From NCBI GenBank assembly GCA_037447655.1, contig JBBHKE010003299.1, positions 151,957 to 215,956 of the forward strand: a stretch of DNA of 64,000 nucleotides, written 5' to 3'. Positions within the stretch are counted from its first letter, which is position 1, and every line of letters begins with the position of its first letter. Source of the stretch: Zygnema cylindricum. Lineage: Eukaryota > Streptophyta > Zygnematophyceae > Zygnematales > Zygnemataceae. The position numbers and the translations under genes were made by a program. Under the pieces are notes generated by a model. The model was not told the origin of the DNA and ran no database searches. It saw only the letters and a program-made list of their open reading frames with translations. Shown here piece by piece: positions 32,170 through 44,298 of this stretch.

Positions 32170-33848
32170 GCTAATAATGACTACCGGCTGACTTTATTAA
32201 AACAGGCGATGGTAAACCATCTGGGTCCATGGGAACAAAAGGAAGTAGCATTGCAAAAACTGAAAAACTACATGTGGGGGGAATAAACAAAAAGGGAAAG
32301 CAAGGCCAAAACAACGAAAATACGAAAAGATGGCAGGTAAACCGAAAACACCCAAAGAAGCAAAAACCAACAAACAAAACATCTAAAGAAAGATCCAACA
32401 TGTATCAACAAAACCCCAACATAACTAAAAATCTACAAAAGACAACCACGTAAGTCCATGAATCCCAGAGGAGCACGAGGAGGGAGTTCCAAAACACGTT
32501 GACAATCCATAACTGCAATAGACGATCGAAGGAGGATAGAAGTTAGCACTCGTGGTCGTTGTAGGGCCACAGATAAACGTTGACGATAAAAAGAAGTAAG
32601 TACTGAAACACAAGGGCTCCCAGGTCCCCGCCGCTTGAACGAGCGCCGACCACAAGCACGGAGAAACTCATCCAAGGCCCCACCCAAACAACCAAATGTC
32701 TCGACCGCCATCGAAATGAAGCCATCCATAGCATCGCGATGGGCATAATCACACTCCTTCCTCTTAGCCGCGTCACAGGCAACCACACCCACATGTCGAG
32801 CTGCTTGGTTGACGAGTGTATCCGAGGTAGGGTTCGCCAAAACAACCTCACCAAATGTACGACGCGCACCATCGAGTAATAAAATGTCAATCAAACGCGA
32901 AGGAATAATGTGGGAAACATCTGGACAAACAGAAAATCCCCCTCCGGAAGCGGTAGTAGCAATGATGTCTCGAATCGTGTCGTGCGCCTGAATCAAGTTG
33001 CCCGCGTGGGAGCAACGAATGAAATGGACGCCCCCGGGCTCAAGAACATGGTCACATGAGAAAACAAGAGAGCCAAACAAAGGTGGGTGAGGGAGGCAAA
33101 GCCAAAACCTAAGTGTCGTGGTGAATTGAGCCAGGGTGAAACAGAGGGTGTATAAGTTAGGGATAGCCAATAGCCAAGCTTCGGAACCAGGTCCGCTAGA
33201 AGAGAGAAAGCGTGCACGTGAAGAATCTAAAGGAAGCGCCTCGAGAAGCTCGGTCTTAATAGTGGCAACAATCTGTTCAGAAATTGATTTCTTAACACGC
33301 GCAACTGATGTCATAACAAGAGTGGAAAGAATCGGCATGTCCCCGATAGCAGCCAGAGGAAGAGAACATGATGCATCCAAAAGGGACCGTTGGAAGGCAA
33401 GCAAGCACACTGTCCAAAACACGGGGATCAACGGTAGCAAGAATAGGAGTTTCCTCGGCCAAAATACGAAAGAAAATAGTTGAGGCAACAAAGCACCAAC
33501 TTTCTAAATAGGCAACATGAGCAACACGCGCCGTCAATAGTAAACCCAAACCACCAGCAGAGATAGGAAAAAGGCATGGATCTAGGCTACAAGTATTGAC
33601 TCACGATCAAAAAGCCCCACAACCTAACAAAGTGTGAACGACGTCCATGAGGCGATCATCAAATGCATAAAGGGAGGACACAAAAGTAGGGGTGGGAGGG
33701 GAACTGCGAGTAAGATAAAAGGGGCGATGGGGGAAACACAGTGTCAAAAGATCAAAAACCACTTGGGGATCATAAAGGTTGGGAAGGTCGTCCACATGAG
33801 ACAAATTAAAGAGCAGAATCAATAAATTGTGTGACGTATGTGTCATTT
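32170..33848 (-). pseudogene. LINE-type element, C-terminal part and 3' end
   Basis: Minus-strand ORF pieces 34008-33607, 33549-33292 and 33491-32433 in two frames. The largest (352 codons) has the layout of the C-terminal region seen in many algal and plant non-LTR retrotransposon proteins: ARFLSSSGPGSEAWLLAIP, a Cys/His cluster (CDHVLEPGGVHFIRCSHAG with AHDTIRD), LIDILLLDG..GEVVLANP resembling a restriction-like endonuclease core, and LSVALQRPRVLTSILLRSS. The conserved LSHVDDLPNLYDPQVVFDLL block precedes it. The 3' UTR carries AATAAA on the minus strand (TTTATT at 32194-32199). Frameshifted and without its own start, so inactive. Interrupted upstream by a copia element. Confidence 0.65.
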
Positions 33849-34731
33849 TGTGACCTCTATTGGCCCACGAAATGTTAAGCCTATATGAAGCCTCTAGGAT
33901 AATATTTTCCCTTGTGACTTTCCCACTGAATAAGTTCCAACCAGGGCACACAAGCATCCTGATCACCTTCACCTCTGTGAAGGCCCAACTCCCTTGAGCA
34001 AAGCGCAAAAAGAATCACTGGATTTGCTCCCCTGAGCAATAAGTTATGGCTGGCCAAAGATGGCTAGTAAATACAAAAGGTCTCTTAGAGAGAGGCGCCT
34101 CAAAAATTGTCTAAATCCCTCTCTAAACCTCCTACTACTACTATATCTAACCAATTACAAGATTGTAAGGTAGAAGAAGGTACAGATACCGCTGTACTTA
34201 TTGTACGGCCATGGTACGACATGGCCGTCCCGCTGACAGTTGTCAGTTCATGAGTTAAAGTCGCTCTCCTCATAATGTTCGTTGTCCACTCATGCCTTGC
34301 CACGTGTCATCCGCCGACATTAGCTCACAAACTGCTAAATGTCCACTCCGGTGCATTGGCTCCAATGTGAGTGGTCCGATTGGAAACAGACAATTAATCG
34401 CGTCCGTTTAAATTCAATGTCGTTTCATTTCGTAATTCGTTAAAATGGAGCATGTGTAATTGTACATCTTTAAATAAAAATGACACCCAACCAACGTAAC
34501 GTTTCATCAAGACCTAAAGGATAAAACGAACCGCTATGCGTGCGGCAATAATTTTATAGTACCTAGGATCAAATCCAGTATGGGTTAAATCATTTTGTTA
34601 ATTACTCATTTCTCTCTCTCTCCGTAGTCTGCACCTTATCTGCTAAGGAGGCATCCATGGTGGCTCTCAGCCTATCTCTCTCGTCCTATCTAAGAAATAA
34701 ACTAGTGACTTGAGAATTACTTTTTGAAACA
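33849..34731 (-). repeat. LTR of decayed copia element, 3' on minus strand
   Basis: Read on the minus strand it runs from TGTTTCAAAAAGTAATTCTC to GAGGTCACA (883 bp). Clearly homologous to 37723-38627, with many substitutions. Confidence 0.75.
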
Positions 34732-37722
34732 CTCCCCTTAATTTTTAGTCACTTTTAAGTTTCAATGCATAGTTTTCTCTACAAAATAGCAATTTTGGGC
34801 AAAGCACAAACTTTGTCATCATATGCGCCACCATTTCCCCATAGCTGGAGTCACTCCAAGAGGTGATGTCAGCATTTCTCCTGCCCAAATGCAACCATAG
34901 ATCTCTAGTTCTTACCAGGTATCTCATTAATCTCTTCTAGACTCCTACTTAGAACTCTTACAGCTGCCGCTATGTCGGGATGAGTACAATTCATTAAGTA
35001 AATTAAGATTCCTACGATATGTCTATAGGGAATGTGTTTTATGAACTCTCTTGCTTCTTCATCCATCTGATCTAGGATTAACATTCCTCCGTCTAACTCC
35101 CCTTAGACGTCTTCTTTAAGTCTATTGGAGTAGAGCAATTGTTGGCTTTCTCCATCTAATACCTTTTTCAATATGTTTCATATTTCTTTTTTTTGAGTCA
35201 GTTTTATCATTCTCTTTTCTCTATCTCTTTCCATCTGAATTCCTATATCTAGCTACTCCTAGATCCTTCATATCAAACCGACTCCTCAAATCCTTCTTCA
35301 ACTTATTGATATTTTCAATTAACTTACTCAAGACTAATCGATCATCAACATAAATACCAACAAAAATTACACCATTCTCATCTTCAAACAAATAGATAGA
35401 ATGGTCAGAACTAATTCAAATGTATCCAAGGTGATTCTTTGACTTGACGTTCCATTGTTGTTGCGCGTGTTTGAGTCCATAGAAAGACTTGATCAATTTG
35501 CACACCTTACTCTCTTTTCCATTCTCCACAAAACCTTATGGTTGCTTCATGATGATTTCTTCTTTTTGAACCTCCATCTTTTTCGGTGCTACCACACTAC
35601 GGAGAATTCTCACTAGCGGACCGAATGTCTCCTCATAATTTTTCCCCTCTTTTTGTTTTTCTTGAAGTCTTTTACTACTCCTTCCTCCCTCAATTTCAGT
35701 TGTTGGTATTGATGGTATACTCGGATTCTTCTTTGGATGATCCTCGGCTCCCCTATCGTTGGAGACCTATTCAGCTGCTTCTTCTCCCATCTCGTCTAAC
35801 ATGGGAGGAATCTCTTCTTCCACTTCAGATTTTCCTTCAGTTGTACCTGCATTGTCTTGATGAGTTGTCTCCCCGGGTACATCTTCTGTTTCAAAGTCAT
35901 AGTCGGTTTCAAATTTGATTTTGACAATTTTGTTGTATCTGATGAGATCTACAGATTTTCCTCCATCCATTACAACTACATGCTTTACCAACATTATATT
36001 TTTATTATCAAGATCATAGACTATATATCCCTTTACCTCCTCATCATATTCCACTAAGTATCCTGGTTTACCTTTTGCGTCCACTTTATTTGCATAAGAA
36101 TACAAATCTCTTTCCTTTTCATTGCTTAAGACAATCCGAAACGTGCATTGGCTTCCCTTTTCAACTATGAAATGAACCTCATTTTCAAAGCTAGCTGGGA
36201 ACACACCTTTTCTAGTTTTTGTCTCAAATTCCTTGTCATCTAACACCGATGTTGATATCATTTTTTTGATTAACTGAAGAATATACAAAACATCTGACAA
36301 GGTCAATATAGATACCTTTCCATCTACTAAGATCTTAAGGTCTACCGATCCCACTAAGTTAGTGGTGACAATTCTCCCATCCGTGTACTCTATCTCTGCG
36401 GATGGAATCTTTCTCAGTTTTAAAAACTATTTTCTATCTCTACATATATGCATGGATGCTCCTGAGTAAATAATCCACCCATCCTTTGGTGTCTCTTTCA
36501 TACCTCCAAAGGCACACTTTTGTGAATTTCTATCTCTATGTCCTTTCTTTCTTGCTTTTCATCAACGAGATGCTCCTCGTCGAGTGTGTCCTCATCGTCT
36601 CCACCGACTTGTGTTGCCATAAGTGTCTTTTTTTTCCCTCCTTGACTATAATTCGCCTGTCCATCTTTCATTCGTATCTCCGCCAATATGGTGCAATCTC
36701 CCATGTAATGCCTGGGTTTCTTGCAAAAATGGCAAACTCCTTTTGGGGGACCCTTTCCTAGGCCCTTAACTTTTCCTTCTGTTCCCCCTCCACCTAAAGG
36801 TTTGTAAGGTTTCCTTCCATTTCGGTTCTTCCAATTTGTTACTGCAACAAGTGTTTGAATACTACGATTTCCTCATCGGAACTCTATAATATTCTCCCGG
36901 ACCAAGATCATCCCAACAACCGAGTTCCAAATACATCGGTTGTGAGGTAATTCCTGAACTCGATTTACAATATTTTCATACTCATCTAGAAGTTTCATGG
37001 TAAGAGTATTGACTTTATGTTTTTATGTCTCTACCTTTCCTGCACTCTCCAGTTCAACATAAAGTCCAACAAGATCATTACAAAAATCTAGCATGCTACC
37101 ACCTTTATAAACATAAGTTTGTAATTTCTGGTCTACTAGTTATTCCTGGATAGTTCCACTCTTATACAGGCTCACTAGAGATTTCCAGTTATTCTTGGAT
37201 AGTTCCACTCTTATACAGGCTCACTAGAGACTTCCAGACTTTTGCAGACTTAGTTAGATTCAGAAGGGGAAGAGCAACTGCTTGTGTGAGATTCCTCAAA
37301 TTGACATGTTTGGCCACCTCATTTTTGTAGTGCCAAACCTCCTAGTCATTCTCCTTGTTTTCTGTGACACCCGTGCTAATATTATCTCTAATGTTGTCGC
37401 CGAATCAGCCACAAATATGGCTTTCTCAATTCCTTTCTCTCCATCCATGATGATGGTTTGTTCATCGTTCTTAGCTTCCTCTGGGGCTTTAGGCACTCCT
37501 CTGCCCAATCTTGATGCTCTTAGAAATCGAGCTCCTCCGAAACCTGGTGGCGCTATAATACTCGGTGTAGGACACCACACATACTCAGATACTATCCCCC
37601 AAAGGTGTTTTTCAATTAAGGTACCTCTCATCATATCTTCCCAATAACTAATCCCTTTTCCCTCGAAAATAGACACCCTAGAGTTTGGGTCGATGACTTG
37701 TGATTGTGTGACCTCCATATTG
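34732..37722 (-). pseudogene. Decayed Ty1/copia internal region
   Basis: Minus-strand remnants in the right order. Gag: EGKGISYWEDMMRGTLIEKH (within 37742-37296). Zinc knuckle: CHFCKKPRHYMGDC (about 36690-36735). Gag-pre-integrase: LSDVLYILQLIKKMISTSVL (36354-35767). A post-integrase segment (YDEEVKGYIVYDLDN) follows in the same ORF, so most of the integrase core has been deleted. Reverse transcriptase: VGIYVDDRLVLSKL near 35350, and FDMKDLGVARY. Many stops and frameshifts. No RNase H core can be read with confidence. Between two old LTRs, so a former full element. Confidence 0.75.
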
Positions 37723-38627
37723 TGTGACCTCCATTGGCCCACATAATGTTCAACATATATAAAGACTCTAGGATAATATTTGCCCTTTTGACTTTTTCAC
37801 TAAATAAGTCCCGTCTAGGCACACAAGTATTCGAACCACATTCGCCCTTGTGAAGGCCTAACTCCCTTGAGCCGAACGAAAAAAGATTCACTGGATTTGC
37901 TCCCTTAAGCAATAAGTTGTGGCTGGCAAAAAATGGCCTATAAATACAAAAGGTTTCTCAAAAGAGGCGCCTCAAAAATTGTCTAATTCCTAAATCCCCC
38001 TCCGAACCTCTTGCTACTACAGTACCTAACCAATCACAAGACTATAAGAAACAAAAAGGTACAGGTATTGCTGTACTTCTTGTACTGCTATGGTACGGCA
38101 TGGTCGTCCCGCTGTCGCCATAATCTGGCTCAAGACTATGACACTATGTCTTGAGCCATAGTCGCTCTCCCCGTAATGTCCGTTGTCAACTCATGCCTTG
38201 CCACATGTTATCTACTGACATTACCTCACAAACCGCTAAATGTCCACTCCGGTGCATCGACTCTTGTGTGAGTTGTCCGATCGAAAACTGACAATTAATC
38301 ACGTCCGTTTAAATTCAATGTTGTTTCGTATTGTAATGCTTTAAAATGGAGTATATGTAATTTTACGTCTTTAAATGCAAACACCCAACGTAACGTTTCA
38401 TCAAGAACTAACGGTAAAGACAAACCGCTATGCCTACGGCAATCATTTTGTAGGACCTTGGATCAAATCCAGTATGGGTTAAATCATTTTGATAATTACT
38501 CCTTTCTCTCTCTCTCCTTAGTCTACACCTTATCTGCTAAGGAGGCAGCCATGGTGGCTCTCCCCCTAAATCTCTCTCTCTCCTATCTAGGAAATAAACT
38601 AGGGACTAGAGAATTACTTTTTCAACA
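37723..38627 (-). repeat. LTR of decayed copia element, 5' on minus strand
   Basis: Minus-strand start TGTTGAAAAAGTAATTCTC, end GAGGTCACA; 905 bp. The flanks of the two LTRs do not form a 5-bp target duplication. Confidence 0.75.
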
Positions 38628-39590
38628 TTATAGAAGGTCGTCGACGTGAGACAAATCTGCATGAAGAGCGGAATCAAGAAATTGCGTGACGTATGGATCT
38701 GAACCGAGCGGGCAACCTAACACACAAATGCCTTTCGGATGGAGAAGTTTGAAAACCAATAGGGGTAGTGAAAGGAGGAGGAATAGCACGAGAGGACCAA
38801 ACAACACACTAAGAGGGTTGGACAAAAAGATTGAGTTCGGCCAAACTATCCTTGAAAAAGTTATAGGTTGGAATAACTAAGTATAAAGGACCAATAATGC
38901 GTGTGTCGTGCGTGACTGAAGGGAAGAGGCAAGAAGGGTAAGCAGTCGCGAAATCTCAGAGTGTCGGTAATGAGCGAGGGCAAACAAAGGGCCCCTAAGA
39001 GGATCCCCTTACGAGTGTTAGTCGTGGAGGAAAGTGAGACCAAATCACCATTAGTGGAAAAATAGAGGCTATTACTAAAAGAATAAAAGGCCCTCACAAA
39101 ATGAAATATCTAGACAATAGAAGAAGGTGCAACCATAAGCTCCGAAAAAAATGGCATTCCGATCCACTGTATTGAAAGCATTAGAAACATCGACGTAGAG
39201 GACTAACCAATCCGGATGGATATCCAACAAAGCCTAAGTCCCCTAGACCACGGCCTCACAACCCCCTTTGGTCGCCACTCCGAATTGATAAGGAGAGAGA
39301 TAATCGTGGAAGGCGAGCTGGAGCTGGAGCAGATGGCACAGGCCACTAGTCGGTACAATACCTCGCCCACTGTCGTCGGTACCATACCTCGCCCACTGCG
39401 ATAGATAGATAATGTCTGCATGAGATAAATATAGTTTATTCTCAATAACACCTCACTGTTGTAGTGGGAGTGACTTGGAGGATTAATGTCAACTTTCATC
39501 AGGGTGAGACTCGAAGGTTGGCCCACCATCGTTGACCGACAACGTATGACAAATATCAAAAGCCCTATCATATGTGATGGTTCAAAGGTA
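38628..39590 (-). pseudogene. LINE-type reverse transcriptase, 5' portion beyond the copia insertion
   Basis: Minus-strand pieces (39571-39203, 39097-38861, 38825-38628) read as consecutive non-LTR RT blocks: VGEVLYRLVACAICS, LYVDVSNAFNTVDRNAIF, SLYFSTNGDLVSLSSTT, VLGCPLGSDPYVTQFLDS and LSHVDDL. The DVSNAFNTVDR block is the first catalytic motif of this RT type; the second (xADD) region is damaged. Stops and frameshifts throughout. It continues, across the copia element, into 33848-32170. Confidence 0.65.
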
Positions 39591-39725
39591 TAATTACAAG
39601 AGGAGTTTAAGAGACGCCAAACTTGAGGATTTAAAGGTCCAATTACAAGAGGAGTTTTAAAAGAGACGTCAATCGTGAAGGTTCAAAGGTATAATCACAA
39701 TAGGAGTTTAAAAAGAGATGTCGAT
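39567..39725 (+). repeat. Three tandem copies of a roughly 52-bp unit
   Basis: Each unit reads approximately GGTTCAAAGGTATAAT, then ACAAGAGGAGTTTAA and AGAGACG; units start near 39575, 39625 and 39678. Non-coding. Confidence 0.7.
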
Positions 39726-39730
39726 GAGCT

Positions 39731-41080
39731 GGTGCACATGGTTCTACGAAAGGCAGTATGATTGCGACCTCTTTAAAAACTAGTAGTTTTGTGGTTTCTC
39801 CTTTAGAGGTGTTACTTTTACGTTTAGGTAAATTCTCCCAATGTAGTGATATCTACGAGTGTGGTGGAACCACCTGCAAGTGGGAATTCAAACTTCATTA
39901 GCATATTCTCTATGGCCTTTTTTTGTGTTTTTTAAATAATATCTCTTTTCTCTCTCTTTATAATTAAATCTCAAAAATATACTTTGTTTCTTCTATATAT
40001 TTTCAATTCAAACTTATTGTTTTACGAGGCTTTCAATTCCTGCTCCTTGTTTCGTATATATTGAGAATCAATAAATAATTCACATATACAACAATATAAA
40101 TTACATTCTTTACATCATTTGGACTTAACACATACAGATGGACATCTACACCAATGTGGATTACATCTTTATTACCATTTGGTCATATCAGATACTTATA
40201 ATAATGTGAACTCCATTCAACAATTCTCACTTTAGCTAATAATTGATCTAGCTTCAAATTCCATTGTCGAGAGGAGTTTGCTTTAGTCCATAGATTCATT
40301 CGATGAGTCTACGTACCATATGCTACTTGCCATACTATACAAAACCCATTGCCTTTTGCTTGTGAATTTTTTTCTCTACTTCTCTATTTACAAACGCACT
40401 CTTGTAAATTTATTCCTCTACTCCTCTTTACACACCCATTTACACCCTATATATTTTTGGTCCTTTGGTAATTCGAATAACTCCCAAGTTTGCACCTTCA
40501 CATTAATGCCCACCTTATCATTTATAGCTTCCATCTATCTATCTTTTTTTTAACCAAATATAACATTCTTATGTGTGATTTATGAACTATGGTCATAAAG
40601 CAAAGGTTGCAACGTTAAAACCAGTTGTCAAAATCCCTTTTGGTTTATCTTGAATTGGTGAAAGGCACATTTGTGATTTTTGGTAGATTCACACGTCCTT
40701 CAAAAAGATTTGTTTAAATGATTTGTTTTTTATTGTTGTCCTCTTCGTCGCCGTCGTCTTTGTCGACCTCGTCTCGTTCTCGTCCTCTTTCTACCATGTC
40801 GTACTTTCTCTTATAGAGATTGTCCATGTGAACTAATTTCTTTGCATATTTGAGACGAGAATTTCCGAAACATTCAGAAGACAGTAAACAATAATCGCTA
40901 GGTGGAAAAAAGATTTTGGTAAAAGAAGTGTAATTAGAATAGGAAGGAGAGGAGAGGAGAAGGGAGAGGGTGTTGAACTGGTAATGGCGTCAACATGGGA
41001 GCAGATGGTTGACTATCAAGGGAGAAGACTATGTAGAAGACTATATGAGAATCATTTTTATAAATAGCGATGCTTAAATT
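39731..41080. other. AT-rich stretch without a recognised gene
   Basis: No coding sequence that I can support. The 40560-40720 part (TCTTGAATTGGTGAAAGGCAC, then GGTAGATTCACA) resembles the 3' flank of the WD40 gene near 24600-24740, and 40940-41040 resembles 24770-24970, so a piece of that flank has been duplicated here. Confidence 0.5.
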
Positions 41081-41099
41081 ACTGTCAAATCGATAATTA

Positions 41100-41477
41100 A
41101 TAGTTCATTTTTTTTCATGTGCTTTTTCGAGAGAGTATATACCGATTCACAGAGAGATATGCATAAAAAAGCACAAGTGGAAAAGGCGTTAAAAAAAGTA
41201 AAAGCATAAAGAAAAGAAAGCAAAATCGTACCTTTGCGAACTGTAATGTACTGAAGTACTGTTAAAACCGAAAACGACCAGCAATAAAAAAAAACGTCGA
41301 AATGTATGTGCACGTTTTACGCCTCATCATTTAAACCAAGAAAAGTTGCATCACATTACTCTGATAGTCCTATATGAGAGCCGTGCGCATATCAAAATTG
41401 AAAATTGTCATTTTTAATTGTTTTGCCTGCCAGACTGCCGCCGGCAAGACGTCCGTCAAAATTATCAATTTATTGAT
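41100..41477 (+). promoter_or_regulatory. Conserved region upstream of paralogue B
   Basis: Shares GAGAGTATATACCGATTCACA-like sequence, TTTTACGC and the hairpin motif GCCTGCCAGACTGCCGCC..GGCAAG (41424-41448) with the region before paralogue A. Separated from gene B by about 3.4 kb of nested TEs. Confidence 0.4.
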
Positions 41478-41480
41478 TTA

Positions 41481-42288
41481 GGGTATGTCCCCATGTGCAT
41501 AAGGGTGTGTCCCCATGTGCATAAGTAAGGGTTTTTTTCTGTCGTTTTCCTGTAAAACTTAGCGTCGTACTGCCTAAGTTCCAATCGTACGAAGGAATCG
41601 CAAATTTGTAGAGTACAATTTGCGTCACCCTCGAACTTAGGATGTACGAAAAATTGTTGTCTTGTGTTTTTCGACCCATCTCGACGACAAAAAACGTCAT
41701 CTTCAACCTTATCTTTAAAACACATGCGCGATGTGTTTTAAAACTAGGGATTTTACATAAACAAATAGGAACACATATTCGCACGTGCCTTAATTTTCGA
41801 AGTATTTCACACGATTTTCAAAGACAAAGGAAAGTACGGAAGTCTTTATGTTTTGTCCGTTTGCATTTAATACAACAAAGAAAATTACCAATTTGTTTGG
41901 TTTTGTCCGTTTTCGTCCAGTACAGATTTTTTTTTTGCAGGTGTCTCGAAATTTCGATGCCATTTCACGTCGACCGGACATGAGACGCAAAGGCAAATTG
42001 CAACTTCTTCAACCGTGAAACGGTACAGGGTTGAAGGCGGTACGTCTACAATGTCACGGTAAGACATGCGACGTCACACAAGCAGTTCTAAAAAATAATG
42101 TTCGACAAGTCGACAACACAGATTGTAGACGTTGATAACCGTCACAGGTATTGTCGACGTATACAATCGTCACAAACGTAACTTACGATACGTTCTTACA
42201 CATAGGGACACTTGAAAAGCGGGTCCGCCGGATCCGCGCTAAAATACAAAGTAAGTTCGCTAAGTTACAAGTACATGGGGACATACCC
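41481..42288. mobile_element. Harbinger-like element E2
   Basis: Inverted ends GGGTATGTCCCCATGT / ACATGGGGACATACCC, with a duplicated left tip. Preceded by TTA at 41478-41480. Joined directly to E3; the matching TTA lies after E3 (43842-43844), so E2 and E3 behave as one composite insertion. Confidence 0.65.
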
Positions 42289-43841
42289 TAAGTAAGGGTT
42301 TTTTTCTGTCGTTTTCGTGTAAAACTTAGCACCGTACTGCCTAAGTTGCAACCGTACGAAGGAATCGCAAATTTGTAGAGTACAATTTGCGTCATCCTCG
42401 AGGTTAGGATGTACCAAAATTTGTCGTCTTCTGTTTTTCGACCCACTTCACGACAAAAAACGTCATCTTCAACCTTACGTTTAAAACACATGCGCGACAT
42501 GTTTTAAAACTAGGTATTTTCGATAAACAAATAGTAACATATTTTCGCACGTGCCTTAATTTTCGAAAAATTTCCTAAAATTTCCAAGGACAAAGAAAAG
42601 TACTGAGTTCGCTATGTTTCATTGTTTTGTCCGTTTGCGTTCTAATAGGACAAATAGTACATAATTTGTTTGGTTTTGTCCGTTTTCGTCCAGTACGGAT
42701 TTTTTTTTTGCAAGGGTCTTCAAATTCCGATGCCATTTCACGTCGACCGGACAGGAGACGCAAAGGCAAAGCGCATCTTCTTTAACCGTGAAACTGCACA
42801 GGCTGGAAGGCGGTACGTCTACAATGTCACGCTAAGACATACGACGTCACAAGCAGTTCAAAAAAATAACGTGCGACCACAGATTGTAGACGCTGACAAC
42901 CGTCACAGGTATTGTCGACGTATACAATCGTCACAAGCGTAAGTTACAATTTCGTCCTTAGGCTGCGGCCCCATGTGGCTAAGTTCGGGTTTTTTTCTGT
43001 CGTTTTCCTTTATAACTTAGCGCCGTACTGCCTAAGTTGCGACCGTACGAAGAAATCGCAAATTTGTAAAGTACAATTTGCGTCATTCTTGAACTTAGGA
43101 TGTACGAAATTTTGTCGTCTTGCGGTTTTTCGACCCACTGTCACGTCATTTTCAAGCTTATCATAAAACACATCGGCACTGTATTTTAAGCTAAGCAAAT
43201 CCGTCTACACCAATCTGAAAATATATTCCCACGTGTGAAAAGATTTTAGAAGTTTTGACGACGAAAAAAAGTACAGGGTTTGTTTGTTTTTGTCGGCTTG
43301 CATGTTGTACGGTTTTTTTTTTGCAGGGGTCTCGACGCTGCAGTGTCATTTCACGCAAAGTTGAAAAGTCTGCGAACGTGAAAAATCTGCGAAGTAATGG
43401 CGGCCGGACGGGAGAGGTTTACGTCAAGGCATTTTGCACAGCCACGGGTGCAAGGCTGTACGTCAACGATGTCTCGCAAAGACATGCGACATACCAAATC
43501 CGCAAATCGTTTCAAAAATTACGATGTGTCTTGCGACGCTTCAAAAAGTTTCAAGAAAATATGGTGCGTCATCACAAATTGTACACGGTGACAGCCGTCA
43601 CGGGCGTTGTCGACGTATACAATTGTCACAAACTTAAGTAATTATTTCGAATGAACACATAGAGACACTTGAAATCCGGGTCCGCCGGATCCGCGCTAAA
43701 ATACAAAGTAAGTACGCTAAGTTACAACTACATGGGGCCGCAGCCTTACAGATATAAGGACACTTTGAAAACCGGGTCCGGCGGATCCGCGGTAAAATAC
43801 AAAGTAAGTTCGCTAAGTTACAAGTACATGGGGACATACCG
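42289..43841. mobile_element. Harbinger-like element E3, split by E4
   Basis: Same internal sequence as E1/E2 without a full left tip; right end ACATGGGGACATACC. Its body is interrupted at 42961 and resumes at 43749 (ACAGATATAAGGACAC). Confidence 0.65.
42961..43745. mobile_element. Harbinger-like element E4 nested in E3
   Basis: Ends GGCTGCGGCCCCATGT / ACATGGGGCCGCAGCC, a tip variant of the same family, with TTA on both sides (42958-42960 and 43746-43748). The body is related to E1-E3 but more diverged. No transposase ORF. Confidence 0.75.
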
Positions 43842-43854
43842 TTAAATTGTTTTG

Positions 43855-43935
43855 TTTGCCAGGCTGCCGCCGGCAAGACGTCCGTCAAAATTGTCAATTA
43901 AAATTGTTTTGCTTGCCAGGCTGCCGCCGGCAAGA
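43855..43935 (+). repeat. Two direct copies of a GC-rich hairpin motif
   Basis: TTGCCAGGCTGCCGCCGGCAAG-type sequence at 43855-43879 and 43911-43935; arms TTGCC / GGCAA can pair, and GCCGGC is itself palindromic. Also at 41424, 26496 and, as variants, at 54562 and 54628. Confidence 0.6.
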
Positions 43936-43974
43936 CGTCAGCAACCACTGTCGTATTTGTTCACTTTTAGGAAA

Positions 43975-44070
43975 GCGTAACAATAAAAGGTTGCCATTTC
44001 GGCTGGACGTGTAACTTTTAGGGTCCCGACAGCGCAACACCTATAAATATGTCCTGATGGAAAGTCCCCC
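43975..44070. mobile_element. Small GGGGGA..TCCCCC MITE, partial
   Basis: Carries CCCGACAGCGCAACAC and ATATGTCCTGATGGAAAG-TCCCCC, matching the right half of the copies at 26766 and 54416. Confidence 0.5.
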
Positions 44071-44094
44071 GTGGTATTAAGCGCACTGCTACAG

Positions 44095-44295
44095 TACACC
44101 TCCAATCGCTATTAGAGTATATAACGCCAATTCGGTGCCCTTTTTTCAAAAAAAAAAACCTGAAATACAATTAATAACGCTATTTAAGTACGTGGACCAT
44201 AATATGCCACGTCTTAGGTACTAAATTAGAATCAATAACGCTAATTGTTTTTTGACGCTATTTAATCCTTGACTCTAATAGCGATTGGCGGTGTA
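44095..44295. mobile_element. CACCG-family MITE, short form
   Basis: TA-CACCTCCAATCGCTATTAG at the left and CTCTAATAGCGATTGGCGG at the right, a near-perfect inverted pair; TA at both edges. About 200 bp. Confidence 0.75.
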
Positions 44296-44298
44296 CTG

